In this document: in pieces, positions 35,101 to 44,000 of the stretch
Position numbering within the stretch: the first letter of the stretch is position 1
Layout: every line of letters begins with the position of its first letter
DNA from: Capitulum mitella
Lineage: Eukaryota > Arthropoda > Thecostraca > Pollicipedomorpha > Pollicipedidae
Direction: 5' to 3'
Length of the DNA: 64,000 nt
NCBI GenBank assembly: GCA_030062745.1
Contig: CP099842.1
Span: forward strand, 992,001 to 1,056,000
Notes under the pieces: model-generated
The model's input: the letters and a program-made list of their open reading frames with translations, nothing else
Database searches by the model: none
What the model was told of the DNA's origin: nothing
Position numbers and translations under genes: made by a program

Positions 35101-38100
35101 TGTACAGGAGACTGCTGTGAGCGTGCCTGTCTGTCGTCAGTCCCGTCTGACCGGACCCCGTCCCTCAGCTGTACAGGCAGCAGGAGACAGCTGTGAGCGT
35201 GCCTGTCTGTGTCGTCGGTCCCGTCTGACCGGACCTCGTCCCCCAGCTGTACAGGCAGCAGGTGGCGCTGGTCGCCGAGCCGCGGCCGCCGACAGCCGAA
35301 GCCCGCAGCCTGACCTCGCGGCTGTTCGGTCTCTCCGGGCTGCTGCAGCTGCCGGAGGGCGGGCGGCCGGCGGAGGAGCTGCTGCAGCGGCGCCGCCGGC
35401 TCGGAGCGGCTCCTGGTGCTCTCCGGTACGGCCCCCTGGCGGCGCCTGGCAGCAGCGGGAAACTTTTGATCATTACTGATGCAGTTGTTTGCGGGGCACC
35501 AACTGTTGCTGTTGCAGTTACGGACAACTGATGGTGGAGGCGTGTGAACTGCTGTGGATTAGGGTCTAGATGTAGCACTGCTCGTGATTCAGAACCCGGC
35601 CTTGTGGCCCAGGGAACCGAAAGCCAGCTGGATTGTGTCCGAGGCGCTGAACCAAATAGCGCTGGTGAACCGTCTCCGCCTGAACTCGGCCGCCAGTGAA
35701 AAGTACGATCTCTTCTGTCTCGGATCAGACGGCGGTCCGTGTGAGCGCCCCTCCGTTCCCGCCGGTGCTCCCCGGTGCCCGTCAGTGTTCCTCCGTCCCC
35801 TGCAGGCCTGGACGTGAGCGGCGCGCTGCCCGTCCCGCGGGCCGGCGCCGCCGGCCTGACGGTCAGCGACTTCGCGGCGGTGGCGTCGTCCGACGGCCGC
35901 GACGAGCTGCTGACGTCGGACGACGAGGCCGAGCGGCCGGCGCTGGCCGACGGTGAGACGCCGTCGCGGCTGTGGATGTGGCCCTGAGGGAGCGAACGGT
36001 GCTCTGGTGAAGTGGCCTTGAGGCCGTCCAGCCGAGAAGAAACGTTCACGAAATGTTGAGTCTTGTTTGTGTCGGGTGTGACTCAGGTCGGGCGTCGGAT
36101 GATGAAGTTATCTGTGGTGGCTTTAATTCACGTTCGCTGTACCGTCGGCGGGAGGCGCGGGCGGTGGACGGCAGACGACGGTCGGGCCTGTTCCAGGTGT
36201 ACCGTCGGTGGGAGGCCCTTGAATGGCTGACGATGGTCGGACCTTTTCCAGAGCGTGGCGGCGAGACCTTCGGCTCCGGTGGCGCCGCCCTGGTGGCCGC
36301 CGACCGAGCGCAGGAGCGGGGAGCGGAGCGCGCTGGGCGGACGGCGGCGGCGTCCGAGTCCTGTGCTGCCGCCCGCCGGCCGGGGCGGCGATCTTCTCGG
36401 TCCACTGAGGTGCGGTTCGGCTCGGCTCCGAGCCTGGCCGCCGCGCCGCACGCCGGTGGTTTTGCCAGTGACAGACGCACGCCGACGACAATGGCCTTCA
36501 CGCCCGCGTCTGGCGGCGCGCAGGTGGCTCAGACAAACCATATGTCGTAGAACTTGGACTTGTTGACTTTTGAGAGGCTCAGAAGAAATGTCCTGAAAGA
36601 TCGCACCGAAATTCACGGAGTGTACGCGTTCACTGCGCGTGATTGCTCTCGTGTCTGGATGGCGTTGAGTGTTGACCACTGCTGTTTTGGGAAGGCGTTG
36701 CCAAATTGCCCTGGCATACACATAACTCAGGTGTTTTGACGTGCACACATGAATGTGTTCTTGGCCGTGTCTCTGACAGTTATTGCAGTATCAGGATTCA
36801 GAAAGTGACACACTAAGCAACTCCTATGTTACTGAAATGATTTTTTATCTTAGTAGTGATGGTTGCAGTGGTATTGCAGAAACATCTTCAGTTTTTTTTT
36901 CTTTTGTGTGTGTGTGTGTGTGTGTGGTTTCCTAGTATGTGGTACATGGTTAGGGGCTGACGTGACAGAAAGCCGTGTCTTGTCAGACTGAACACGTGTG
37001 GTGCCTTCGGGTGCGCGTCGCTGAACGTCGTTATCTGTACTCTGCTTTCGTCCGCCGGCCGACTCAAGTGACCGGCTGTTTCAGGGACGGTCTGGGCGGT
37101 CGGCGGCCGGCGTGAACAGGCCCACCTCCCTCACGATAGAAAAACCGGCTAGGTGAGAGAGAGAACTCACGTTCGTGAATTATTTCTTTGGGCGGGTTTG
37201 TGTATTGTGTTGGATGCCTTTCCCACCGTTTCTTTTGGGGGGAAATGTTTTCGTCCGCCGTTGGTTTTTTCTTTCTTGAGGTAAAGTGGGTGTCAGGTGG
37301 TAACGTCTTTGAGGTGCTAAGTCATCTTCCCGACAAATGTTGCTCCATATCAGTCCAGGTTTTTCTTCCTCCACTCGCCAGCTCTTTAGTCTTTTTCTCA
37401 GGTTTTCGTATTTGTCATGTTCGTATCGGGTCTCTGTAAAGCCATGTTCGTCATGAATTCATTATGTGTTTCCCTGCAGGGTCATCTCTCCGTCATTGTG
37501 TCTCTCTTTTTCCTCGCCGGGTTCATGGTAGGACCCCCTGTCGTATGCCAGAGGCGTCTGCCACGTCTGTCCTCACCAGTTCCACAGGGCGCCCGGCTGC
37601 GGTGGACTGCCTCTGCGACAGTCGGGATGACGCCGCCCTCGTTGCAGTGTGAGCGGCAGGAAGTTTGTCTCCCCCTCCTACTGGCCGCTCTGGGGCCCCT
37701 GAGACGGTGCCACTGGGCGCTCTGCCCCCTGAGACGGAGATTGTCACTGGCCGGTGCTCAGTCGGCGGCGCGGTGTTCCAGCGGTGCTCCGCCGGCCGGT
37801 CGGCGGGCGGCCGGCGGCGGCGGCCGGCGACACGTCTCCGGCTCCGACCGGAAAACACCCGGCCGGCGCGGGACGGCAGAGGACGGCCGCCGGCGGCGGC
37901 AGCCGCGCCAGCCGGCCACGGCCAGTCGGCAGGCCTCAGTTCGGCGCCCCGGCCGCGGCCGACTGAGCGGGGCCGAGGTCAGGCCGGCAGCGGGCCCGGT
38001 CAGCGCGGCGCCGGAGCTGGCCAGCGCCGTCGGACCGGCGCCGGGCCGGGCCGACCCCTCCCCGGCCCCGAGTGTCCAGCGCGCGGCGGAGACCGGCCCG

Positions 38101-38448
38101 TCCCCGGCCCGGACCGGACTCTGTTCAGCGCCCGCCGCCGCTCTCGAAGGAGGGAGCTCACGGTCCTCTGACGGGACCGCGGCAGCCTCCGGTCCGGCAG
38201 GCGAGTCTCCGGGCACGGTGCGGCCGCCGGCGGGCCCGTCTGTCGGCGGCGGCGGGCCGCCCTGCCCGCCCGGCCGGCCGACGCCGACGCCGACGGACGC
38301 GCTGTGGGAGCGGCTGGTGGAGTCGCCCCGCCGGCGGCCGCCGCCCCGCCGCCCGCGCCGGCAGGCCGGCCCCGCCTCGGACCCGCTACTCGGCCGCTGG
38401 CTGCGGGACGGCAAGGTGTCGATATGGCCGAGTGAGGGCCGGACCTGA
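25972..38448 (+). CDS. ERCC6L2-like SNF2-family DNA helicase (5' incomplete)
   Basis: The encoded protein resembles ERCC6L2, a nuclear Snf2-family ATPase implicated in DNA-break repair and transcription-associated genome maintenance in vertebrates. Twelve well-supported exons join in register: 25972-26137, 26978-27137, 27557-27776, 28378-28466, 29081-29234, 29563-29704, 30597-30715, 31362-31463, 31720-31829, 32308-32514, 32785-32872 and 35247-35415 (or 35425). Four tentative 3' exons extend to a TGA at 38446-38448. The order of landmarks matches the family: YQKDGVQFLY, DDTGLGKT (motif I), VLVVCPASAVHNW (Ia), DEVH (II), GLTG (III), LRRT, SDAKYSGKIK, ARDRMYRLG (VI-like), RLISAGTVEE and LYRQQ. 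N-terminal exons were not found. The second ATPase lobe is strongly diverged, so catalytic competence is uncertain. Introns carry tandem arrays that copy splice sites. Confidence 0.85.
26978..27137 (+). CDS. ERCC6L2-like exon 2: helicase motif Ia
   Basis: The acceptor CTCTGCCGGCAG gives entry in phase 1 and the donor GAGAG/GTGCGT leaves phase 2. The exon encodes PVLVVCPASAVHNWLAEL and RAWGHFDTAILAGNER, which match the motif Ia block of the family. The donor is embedded in the first unit of a 31-34-bp tandem repeat. Confidence 0.87.
27131..27300 (+). repeat. 31-34-bp minisatellite carrying copies of the exon 2 donor
   Basis: About five units of the form AGAGGTGTGTGCGGGGCGGC followed by CACAGGGAGCC begin at the exon 2 splice donor. 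Most units repeat an AGAG/GTGYGT or AGGTGYGT donor-like core. Confidence 0.85.
27557..27776 (+). CDS. ERCC6L2-like exon 3: helicase motifs II and III
   Basis: The acceptor GCGGCCGCAG gives entry in phase 2 and the donor CAG/GTGAGT leaves phase 0. The exon encodes WSAVIVDEVHR, where motif II is DEVH in place of the usual DEAH, and RRRIGLTGAAAQ, where the motif III region is GLTGA instead of GLTGT. It is very GC-rich. Confidence 0.9.
28378..28466 (+). CDS. ERCC6L2-like exon 4
   Basis: The acceptor CCTAATTCCAG gives entry in phase 0 and the donor AAG/GTGAGC leaves phase 2. The exon encodes EDLRELWSMLDWANPGCIGT and YDQFMSKFV, which match the family block NMKELWCVMDW that follows motif III. Confidence 0.88.
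28858..29080 (+). repeat. 53-bp minisatellite carrying copies of the exon 5 acceptor
   Basis: Units start at about 28858, 28911, 28964, 29017 and 29071. Each contains TTTGCTGGCCTCAG/G, the sequence used as acceptor of exon 5, followed by GCGACTGGCGT and CTGTACAGCCGTCGTGTCG. The last copy of the acceptor is the one that joins the exon. Confidence 0.9.
29081..29234 (+). CDS. ERCC6L2-like exon 5
   Basis: Entry is in phase 2 after GGCCTCAG and the donor CAG/GTGGGT leaves phase 0. The exon encodes PIELGRRRGAVKRA, LATLRQRWMLRRTSARLADQ and LPGKTHQ. These correspond to the FSDPVEHGQR, WFLRRTK and DQLPKK region of vertebrate ERCC6L2. Confidence 0.87.
29563..29704 (+). CDS. ERCC6L2-like exon 6
   Basis: The acceptor GCGCCCGGCAG gives entry in phase 0 and the donor CAAG/GTACCG leaves phase 1. 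The exon encodes VVYCPPSRLQEEVYRTVL and a cysteine- and arginine-rich segment (RRCRPCPLSQRAEGQQ). These align with MVYCSLTDFQKAVYQTVL and CTCRSGQKRR of the vertebrate protein. Confidence 0.85.
30050..30590 (+). repeat. Diverged minisatellite in the intron before exon 7
   Basis: Recurring words are GACTGACC, CCCACGGTCAGGG and TCCTGATCAGGACTGA, with a period of about 45-60 bp. The array reaches almost to the acceptor of exon 7. The units are old and variable. Confidence 0.7.
30597..30715 (+). CDS. ERCC6L2-like exon 7
   Basis: Acceptor ACGCAG/GC gives entry in phase 1, chosen over the GGCAG six bases upstream because only this keeps the frame. The donor CAG/GTGAGC leaves phase 0. The exon encodes ARLLLNISDHPLLMTTED, equivalent to YLTVLQKVANHVALL in vertebrates. 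Confidence 0.8.
31362..31463 (+). CDS. ERCC6L2-like exon 8
   Basis: The acceptor TATTGTTTCCAG and donor AAG/GTATGT flank a 102-bp phase 0-0 exon. It encodes VFESYPVFADLCRAK and FSALSDAKYSGKIK; the latter matches the highly conserved LSDPKYSGKMK of the family. Confidence 0.9.
31720..31829 (+). CDS. ERCC6L2-like exon 9: start of the C-terminal helicase lobe
   Basis: The acceptor TTATCTGCAG gives entry in phase 0 and the donor GGG/GTAAGT leaves phase 2. The exon encodes MLNALVEHFRKHCEKMVIFC, matching VLQQLLNHCRKNRDKVLLF (motif IV). The following residues NSSGMWNVTRAYLLGRG continue the alignment. Confidence 0.87.
32308..32514 (+). CDS. ERCC6L2-like exon 10: diverged motif V region
   Basis: The acceptor GACGTCGGCAG gives entry in phase 2 and the donor ACAG/GTCAGC leaves phase 2. 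The exon encodes LDPTCVEAETPAAERRRLC, then WAVALVSGRPVGCPELGQLG, then VVVVDPGWRPTPDLQARDR. The framework VLFDPTWNPANDLQAIDR of the family is recognisable, but the RLDGST and AGGLGLN motifs are not. It is extremely GC-rich. Confidence 0.8.
32785..32872 (+). CDS. ERCC6L2-like exon 11: motif VI
   Basis: The acceptor TTTGTGGTTTCAG gives entry in phase 2 and the donor CAG/GTACAT leaves phase 0. The exon encodes MYRLGLTSNVSVYRLISAG and TVEENIYFRQ, a close match to AYRIGQCRDVKVLRLISLG and TVEEIMYLRQ. The Gln that normally ends motif VI is Leu here. Confidence 0.9.
33246..35246 (+). repeat. About 71-bp minisatellite carrying copies of the exon 12 acceptor
   Basis: About 27 units fill most of the intron before exon 12. 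Each contains TCTGACCGGACCCCGTCCCT, then CAG/CTGTACAGG or a close variant (CCGTACAGG, CCGCACAGG), then AGACAGCTGTGAGCGTGCC. The last unit runs directly into exon 12, whose first bases are CTGTACAGGCAGCAGG. Several internal units also carry the GCAGCAG, so they reproduce the first 16 bases of the exon. A higher-order period of 579 bp (eight units) is visible between about 33970 and 35100. Confidence 0.93.
35247..35415 (+). CDS. ERCC6L2-like exon 12
   Basis: Entry is in phase 0 at the end of the minisatellite (CCCCCAG/CTG). The exon encodes LYRQQVALVAEPRPPTAEAR and LTSRLFGLSGLLQLPEGG, matching IYKQQ and GELFGIHNLFKF of vertebrate ERCC6L2. Two donors are possible: 35416 (G/GTGCTC), which keeps the frame with the next good exon, or 35426 (CCG/GTACGG), which has a better consensus but shifts it. 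Confidence 0.82.
35806..35952 (+). CDS. ERCC6L2-like exon 13 (tentative)
   Basis: The acceptor CCGTCCCCTGCAG and donor ACG/GTGAGA flank 147 bp. In phase 1 it encodes GLDVSGALPVPRAGAAGLTV, then DFAAVASSDGRDELL and TSDDEAERP, an acidic protein-like segment. It is included because the phases agree if exon 12 ends at 35415. I see no domain in it. Confidence 0.5.
36252..36533 (+). CDS. ERCC6L2-like exon 14 (tentative)
   Basis: The acceptor GACCTTTTCCAG and donor GCGCAG/GTGGCT enclose 282 bp open in the required phase 1, encoding an Ala/Arg-rich segment. Open frames are frequent by chance at this GC content, so support is limited to splice signals and phase. Confidence 0.3.
36906..36927. repeat. 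(GT)n microsatellite
   Basis: A short run of alternating GT in a presumed intron. Confidence 0.9.
37480..37648 (+). CDS. ERCC6L2-like exon 15 (tentative)
   Basis: The acceptor TGTGTTTCCCTGCAG is strong and entry in phase 1 is in register. The translation includes PEASATSVLTSSTGRPAAVD and CLCDSRDDAALVAV. The exon either ends at GCAGT/GTGAGC (37648) or the protein stops at the TGA at 37650-37652. Confidence 0.4.
37782..38448 (+). CDS. ERCC6L2-like terminal exon (tentative)
   Basis: An acceptor (GTGTTCCAG) gives entry in phase 2, compatible with the preceding exon. The open frame is Pro/Arg/Gly-rich. Its last 50 residues (from LWERLVESP to WLRDGKVSIWPSEGRT) are the most protein-like part, followed by TGA. 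Alternatively the gene ends at 37652 and this is GC-driven open frame. Confidence 0.3.
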
Positions 38449-40822
38449 CGCGGCGGGCCCGGAGCCGTCCCCGAGGGACGCCTCAGCGTGGGCCGTTCCT
38501 CGGGGCCGGCAGTGATTAGGCGCAATCTCGTCTGCTTGTCGTCTTTGCGTTGAACCTTTGTCGGTCATGACTTCACGGAGGGGCTGCACCTTAAAATTGC
38601 CTGCAGGGATCTACTGTGCAGGCCGTACTGTGCCGTACATTGTTACTGTAGGTTTCGAAATGGCCCAGTGTGATTTGGCGAGTTTGTTTTGATATTGGTG
38701 GGCACGTCATTGTGCCTGCTAGTTGTTTCATTGGGGTGTATTTTACACCTGTATAATTTGGGAATTCTGAATCTCTTGGTTAGCCAAATGTTTTTTTTTC
38801 TTAACACTACCCCTGCATTCTAGTCGCCATTTCACAACATTGTGTAGCTGTACTGTACATTGTTATCCTGGCGGCATGCACTTGCAATATAGTTGATCAC
38901 GCTATGAACATTTTTGTCCGCACACTCGGTAAACATAAGAGCTGTGGAGCTGCAGTCTCTGTTCTCGTCGTGACACACTTGGGACTGAGTAGACGCAACT
39001 TAGCTGTGTGCCGGCGGCCACCTGTGGTTGGTTCGTTCCCAAGTGTAACAGTGCACCATATTGCTGAGCTCTGTTATGGAGCAACGCATGGCGAATTTAC
39101 GTCTGACAGACATTCATTTACGGGGGGGGGGGAGGCGGGACAAATTCTGGCGTCTGTGATGTAGGCAGGAAGTAATGTGTTGTTAAGAAACGGTGGTGGC
39201 CAAACTCGTGTGACACATGTGCACGTTTCGAGACAAACAAGCTGTGATCGTTTTAATATTTGGGACACAGTGCAGCGGGCAGAATGCCACTGTCGAATCG
39301 ATTGGGGAAGTGTGCGTATGGGCAGAGCAGCGCTTATTAACTGGTTCGGATCGTTCCATATGTAATCCATACTAGGTACATGGAGCCCCATGTTAAAATC
39401 CATTCATTGGAAGCAGGGTCGAGCCAACGGAAGCCAAAGAAAGCCTTCTCAAGGGTTATGCGTGGACATGTCTGTAGCGATAAGTACGGAATCACAAACG
39501 GAATTGGGAGGATATTTTCATATGGTGAATACTTCACAATCGCTGTTAAGCAAATGAGCTCAGAGACTGACGCACGATTGAAGCATAACGGAGTAGTATC
39601 ATATCCGACCGCAGTACATCTAGCAGCTGGCACTCCAAAATGTCCTTCCGTCTCGTAGTTTTAAGGGAAATAGGAATTGTGATAAGTCAGCGATTGTTAT
39701 ACGAGCGAGTATTCTGCTCCATTGTCGCGCGAATCGTCATCGAATTGAACTGAGAACGGACGCCAGCTGCACTTTCGTGACTGGACGAGGATGTCGATGT
39801 CGTGCACGAAGAAAACTTGTGATGACAAGTCTTTATTATTTACATTACAGTCTAGATATAAAAGATTCTGTACCGTGAAAAAGGAAACGCTCGATCGACA
39901 GCACATGCGTACAAACTTGCTTACGTGGATCTGACGTAGAAGGGACAGTCATTTTCGGCCAAAAGAAATCAGAGAAAGTATACTGGGCACCTTTAGGCTC
40001 AAGTGTGATCTTCTGTAAGCCTCTTGTTGGAATTACGTGAAACACAACATATGGCACGCAACATTTTGATGACAAAACCTAAGTCACATTTGGCCACGCC
40101 TTGGAGAGGCTTTAAGATGGGGGCATTCAGCACATTTACTCTGAGCAATCGGTCAGGAACAATTTGCGAAAGCAGCGGGTGAAGACGACAAAACACACAC
40201 GACGATTCCACAGAACGACGGCCATGACAGGTGACGGTCAACGGTCGCCCTGTGTGGAGAGAGACTGGCGGCGCTGAAATGTAGGCACTTGCTTTGTGTA
40301 TGCCAAAGACGGAGGATCAGCAGGCGCATACTGCCGCCCAGTTATCGTCGCAAATCAGCTTCACCGGAGGAGGTGCAAGTGATTAACGCATACCTGACAG
40401 AACTAAATCAATATTCAGTGCGCATGCACCTAACACGATTAAATTTAGTTAAACTGTGCATGGGAATGCGAACCTCAAGGGGCTTACGTGAAACTGGCTG
40501 CACGGGAATTGGCTGTGTTCGGAAGGGCAGTATTTCAAATGTGAGAACACCACAGGAGAGAACGAATCAGCGTCGATCGTTGGATTACGCTACGATCTAC
40601 CATCTCAGTTATTCACAACGCTTACACATTTTGCCGGTTGGGCTATCACAGTAACACGTTCCATCACAAAATAAAGCTTCAGCCCGCGGGCAGCGCCGGC
40701 ACGATGACGCTGACAACTGTAGCTTCCTCTTCCCGTCCACAGAGGGCACCACAGCGGCATTCACGCTCTCACTCGCGCGCCCACTGTACACATTTACAAG
40801 CGCTATGGCGGCCGACGGCGCA
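38449..40822. other. Convergent intergenic region
   Basis: This separates the plus-strand helicase gene from the minus-strand ephrin gene and presumably holds both 3' UTRs. It includes a G-run at 39122-39132. A minus-strand AATAAA at about 39831-39836 and a plus-strand AATAAA at about 40671 are the only obvious polyadenylation hexamers I noted. The open frames here resemble nothing known. Confidence 0.5.
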
Positions 40823-41025
40823 TCAGTCGGGCACGAGCCGCAGTAACAGGATAACGGCCAGCGCGGCCAGCCAGTCTGGGCGCCCGGCGCGCGGCACCGC
40901 CGCCGACTTCGTGAGTCCCTCGTTTTTGGCCACACCGTCGTTCGGGTGCTTCTTTTTGTCGTACTCGTCTGCAACGGAGGTGAACGTTACAGGAGTCTGG
41001 GGAGCCATGCGGCTACCAAGGCTTG
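40823..41025 (-). CDS. Ephrin terminal exon with GPI-type hydrophobic tail
   Basis: The acceptor CGTCGCTTGCAG gives entry in phase 1. The exon encodes [15 protein letters not shown], a Lys-rich spacer, and a final hydrophobic stretch after RAGRPDW that ends at a TGA three residues past the last hydrophobic block. The absence of charged residues beyond the hydrophobic stretch supports GPI anchoring rather than a B-type transmembrane ephrin. Confidence 0.82.
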
Positions 41026-44000
41026 CTGCAAGCGACGGTCGCCACCCACACCAGAAAGCTCGATGATGACCGATTTAACCATCGCAAAAGAAAACAACAT
41101 CAGCGAGCAGCCTCACTATACCTGCGGCAGTGTTACCGCACCTGTCTTCTTGGTGGTGGCCTTGACGTTGATGGAGGGCACGTGGATGCCGTACACATCG
41201 TGCACGCCCTTGTACGAGTGCCGCGTGGTGGGCCTCTGGGTGGTGGACGGCGTCGTCCTCGCGGGCAGCCAGTCGGCTGTCGTGGTCGTCACAGCCTCGT
41301 CGGCGGGCAACGGCTGCTGCGGCCCCGGCAGCGGCGCTGCCGGCAACAGAACCGCCGGTCAGAGGGTGCATCGGTCACAGGAGAGTGCGGCACCGATCAC
41401 AGGGGAGTGCGGCACCGATCACAGGGGAGCGGCACAACGGTCAAAGGGGCGCGGGACGTCGAAGACACAACCAGACGTGACTGAACGACAGGACCAAAGA
41501 AATCCTATCAGGACACGCGTCATCAGTGCAGTGTCGTGTCGGACGTGTGTCACGGGGCGTCACAAACGTCGATGATAACTCGCTCCGAAGCGGTATCATT
41601 CTGGGGATCAAGTGAAGAACTGACTTCATCTTTTTGAAAGTGTGGCCACCCAAAAAACTTTAATGTTGTTCATTAAATTTCTCGTTCATGAACAGTTGGT
41701 GGGATTTTTGTTCTTACCCTCCCTGCAAATTGTTTGAACGCCAACACCAAGCACTGCTTGTTCTGTCCTAAGCCACAGCGCAGCTTTCCATAAATCTCGG
41801 AGATACTTCTGCCCTGCGCACGCGTCTGCACAGCACGCTATCACGAGTTCCCTACCACCTCAAAAAAATTCCGCCGCTGAGGCGCCATCCCGAGTTCGTA
41901 AGGCTGCAAAGCCCAAACCACACCGAGGCTAGCGGGCGTCCTTTGCACGCGGAGCGGCATGGCGTGGCCAGCTGACGGTGGCCGCCGCGTGCCGCGGTCT
42001 CCCGCTGCGGCCGTCACTCGTCGGCGTGCCCCGGCGGTCGCGGCCGTCCCGAGCCGCCCGCCGCCACGCACCTGGACCGCCCCGGTCGACGATGTGGTTC
42101 TGCTCCGTCTCGTTGCAGCACACCTTGAAGACGACCTTCATGTTGTGCGTGGAGCAGCGGCCGCCGATCCGACGCAGCATGTCGCCCCGCGCCGACGTTG
42201 CTGCAACAGGCCGACGCCCGGTTAGCCAGGGGCCGTCTCCGGCGGCGTCAGCACGGACGGGGGTGGACGCGTCCCCGGCAGCAACAGTAAGAACAGGAGG
42301 CCGTATCCAGATGCGTCACCACGGACAGGGGGCGTCCCCACCAGCGTCAGTAGGGACAGGGAGCGGGGGACTGTCTCCAGTGACGTCAGTAGGGACAGCG
42401 AGCGTCCCCGGCGGCGTCAGAAGGGACAGGGGACGTCCCCGGCGGCGCCAGTAGGGACAGGGGAGGGCGGAGACCATCTCCGGCGGTGTCAGCAGGGACA
42501 GGGGCGTCCCCGGCGGCGCCAGTAGGGACAGGGAGCGGGGGACTGTCTCCAGTGACGTCAGTAGGGACAGCGAGCCGTCCCCGGCGGCGTCAGAAGGGAC
42601 AGGGGACGTCCCCGGCGGCGTCAGTAGGGACGGGGAAGGGTGGGAAGACCGTGTACGGCGGTGTCAGCAGGGACAGGGGCGTCCCCGGCGGCGCCAGTAG
42701 GGACAGGGGAGGGCGGAGACCATCTCCGGCGGTGTCAGCAGGGGCAGCAGGGCCAGGGGGCGTACTGAGTGTCGTCGCTGAGCCGTCACTGGACCGTCGG
42801 CGGTCGGTCGGCGTCAGGTGCGCGGACAGCGGCGCCCGCACACGGTATCCAGCACAGCAGCCAAGTTGGACGGGCCCTGGCGCCGGGACACGATAGCCAG
42901 TACAACGGTCGGTCACTGACGCTGAGACACGCGAGACAGAGAGAGAGACAGAGACAAGACAGACTGAGACACGCGAGCAGAGACCAGCGCCAGCGGGCAC
43001 AGCGTTCTTAGGAACAGGCGGCGGCAGCTTCAGATGGCCGTGCTCACACTCAAACGTTCACCAGACGAGCCGAAAGCTGCGGTGGCGGCTCCGTGCGGGT
43101 CGGCCGCCGCCGCCGTTAGCAAAGCTAACCAATGCAGCTGCACACGACAACGGGGGAAGGTCACCAGGTCACGGAGGTTTGAGCTAATCGGTCGAATTGC
43201 GGGGGTTATGTGCTGGGGCCGGGGGCCAAGTGGCAGGCGGCTTCAAGACGCGGTTGGCATGCTGGACGGGTTGGGGCAATGCTTCAAGGCTGCATCGGCG
43301 GTCGTTTTACATGCAAAGTTCATCCACCGTCGCATGAGTGGTTATTCCGTTTGTGTGTAGGAAAATACCAGAGAAACCACGGTGGGAGCATGCAATGTCA
43401 GTAATCGCAGTAATTACCGTCCTTCCCGATGAAGCGAGCTTGAAAAGAAAGAAAGGATTTTTAACCGGGCGTTGCGCCATACATCCCATAACTCCGTAAA
43501 ATACAAAATCGTAAAATACATCTGCAGTCGCCTACAGATGTCGGGTATTTTCAGAACCCCATTCATTTGTATCTTATCAACGACGTTCTCTTGTCATCAG
43601 TTCTTGGCATCAGGTCAGCCTCACACGATAAGCGCTATGTGTCAATACATCGCAGCTGACAGTGCACCTGCGTTATCGGTCGAGGACGGTGTTTTCAACC
43701 CTATGACCCGGCCACAAGACTGACAGTGCGGGGGTGTCTGCGCCTACTTACAGATGAAGAAGTAGTCCTGACCCGGACGGAACTCAAGCCCGCCCGGCTG
43801 AGGCGTGAACGACCGGAACGTGATGGTGAAGAACATCAGCTTGTACGGTTTGTCGCAGACGGCGATGATGCGCGGGTTCGGGTTTGTGATGCGACACGTG
43901 TCGTACTCCTCCTTGGAGACCTGTGGGGAGGGACGGAGAACGGTCAGCACTCTCGGAGACCCGCGGCTCGCGATTGGGCCAGAGAATGTTCGACATCTGA

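Noticed and set aside
33246..35246. CRISPR-like array
   Set aside because: Units are contiguous tandem repeats without unique spacers in a eukaryotic intron; variation is by point changes and small insertions.
33336..35479. Repeated plus-strand open frames (about 102 codons) across the minisatellite
   Set aside because: They arise from the repeat unit; translations such as RLTGPRPSAVQ repeat with the unit and have no start context or conservation.
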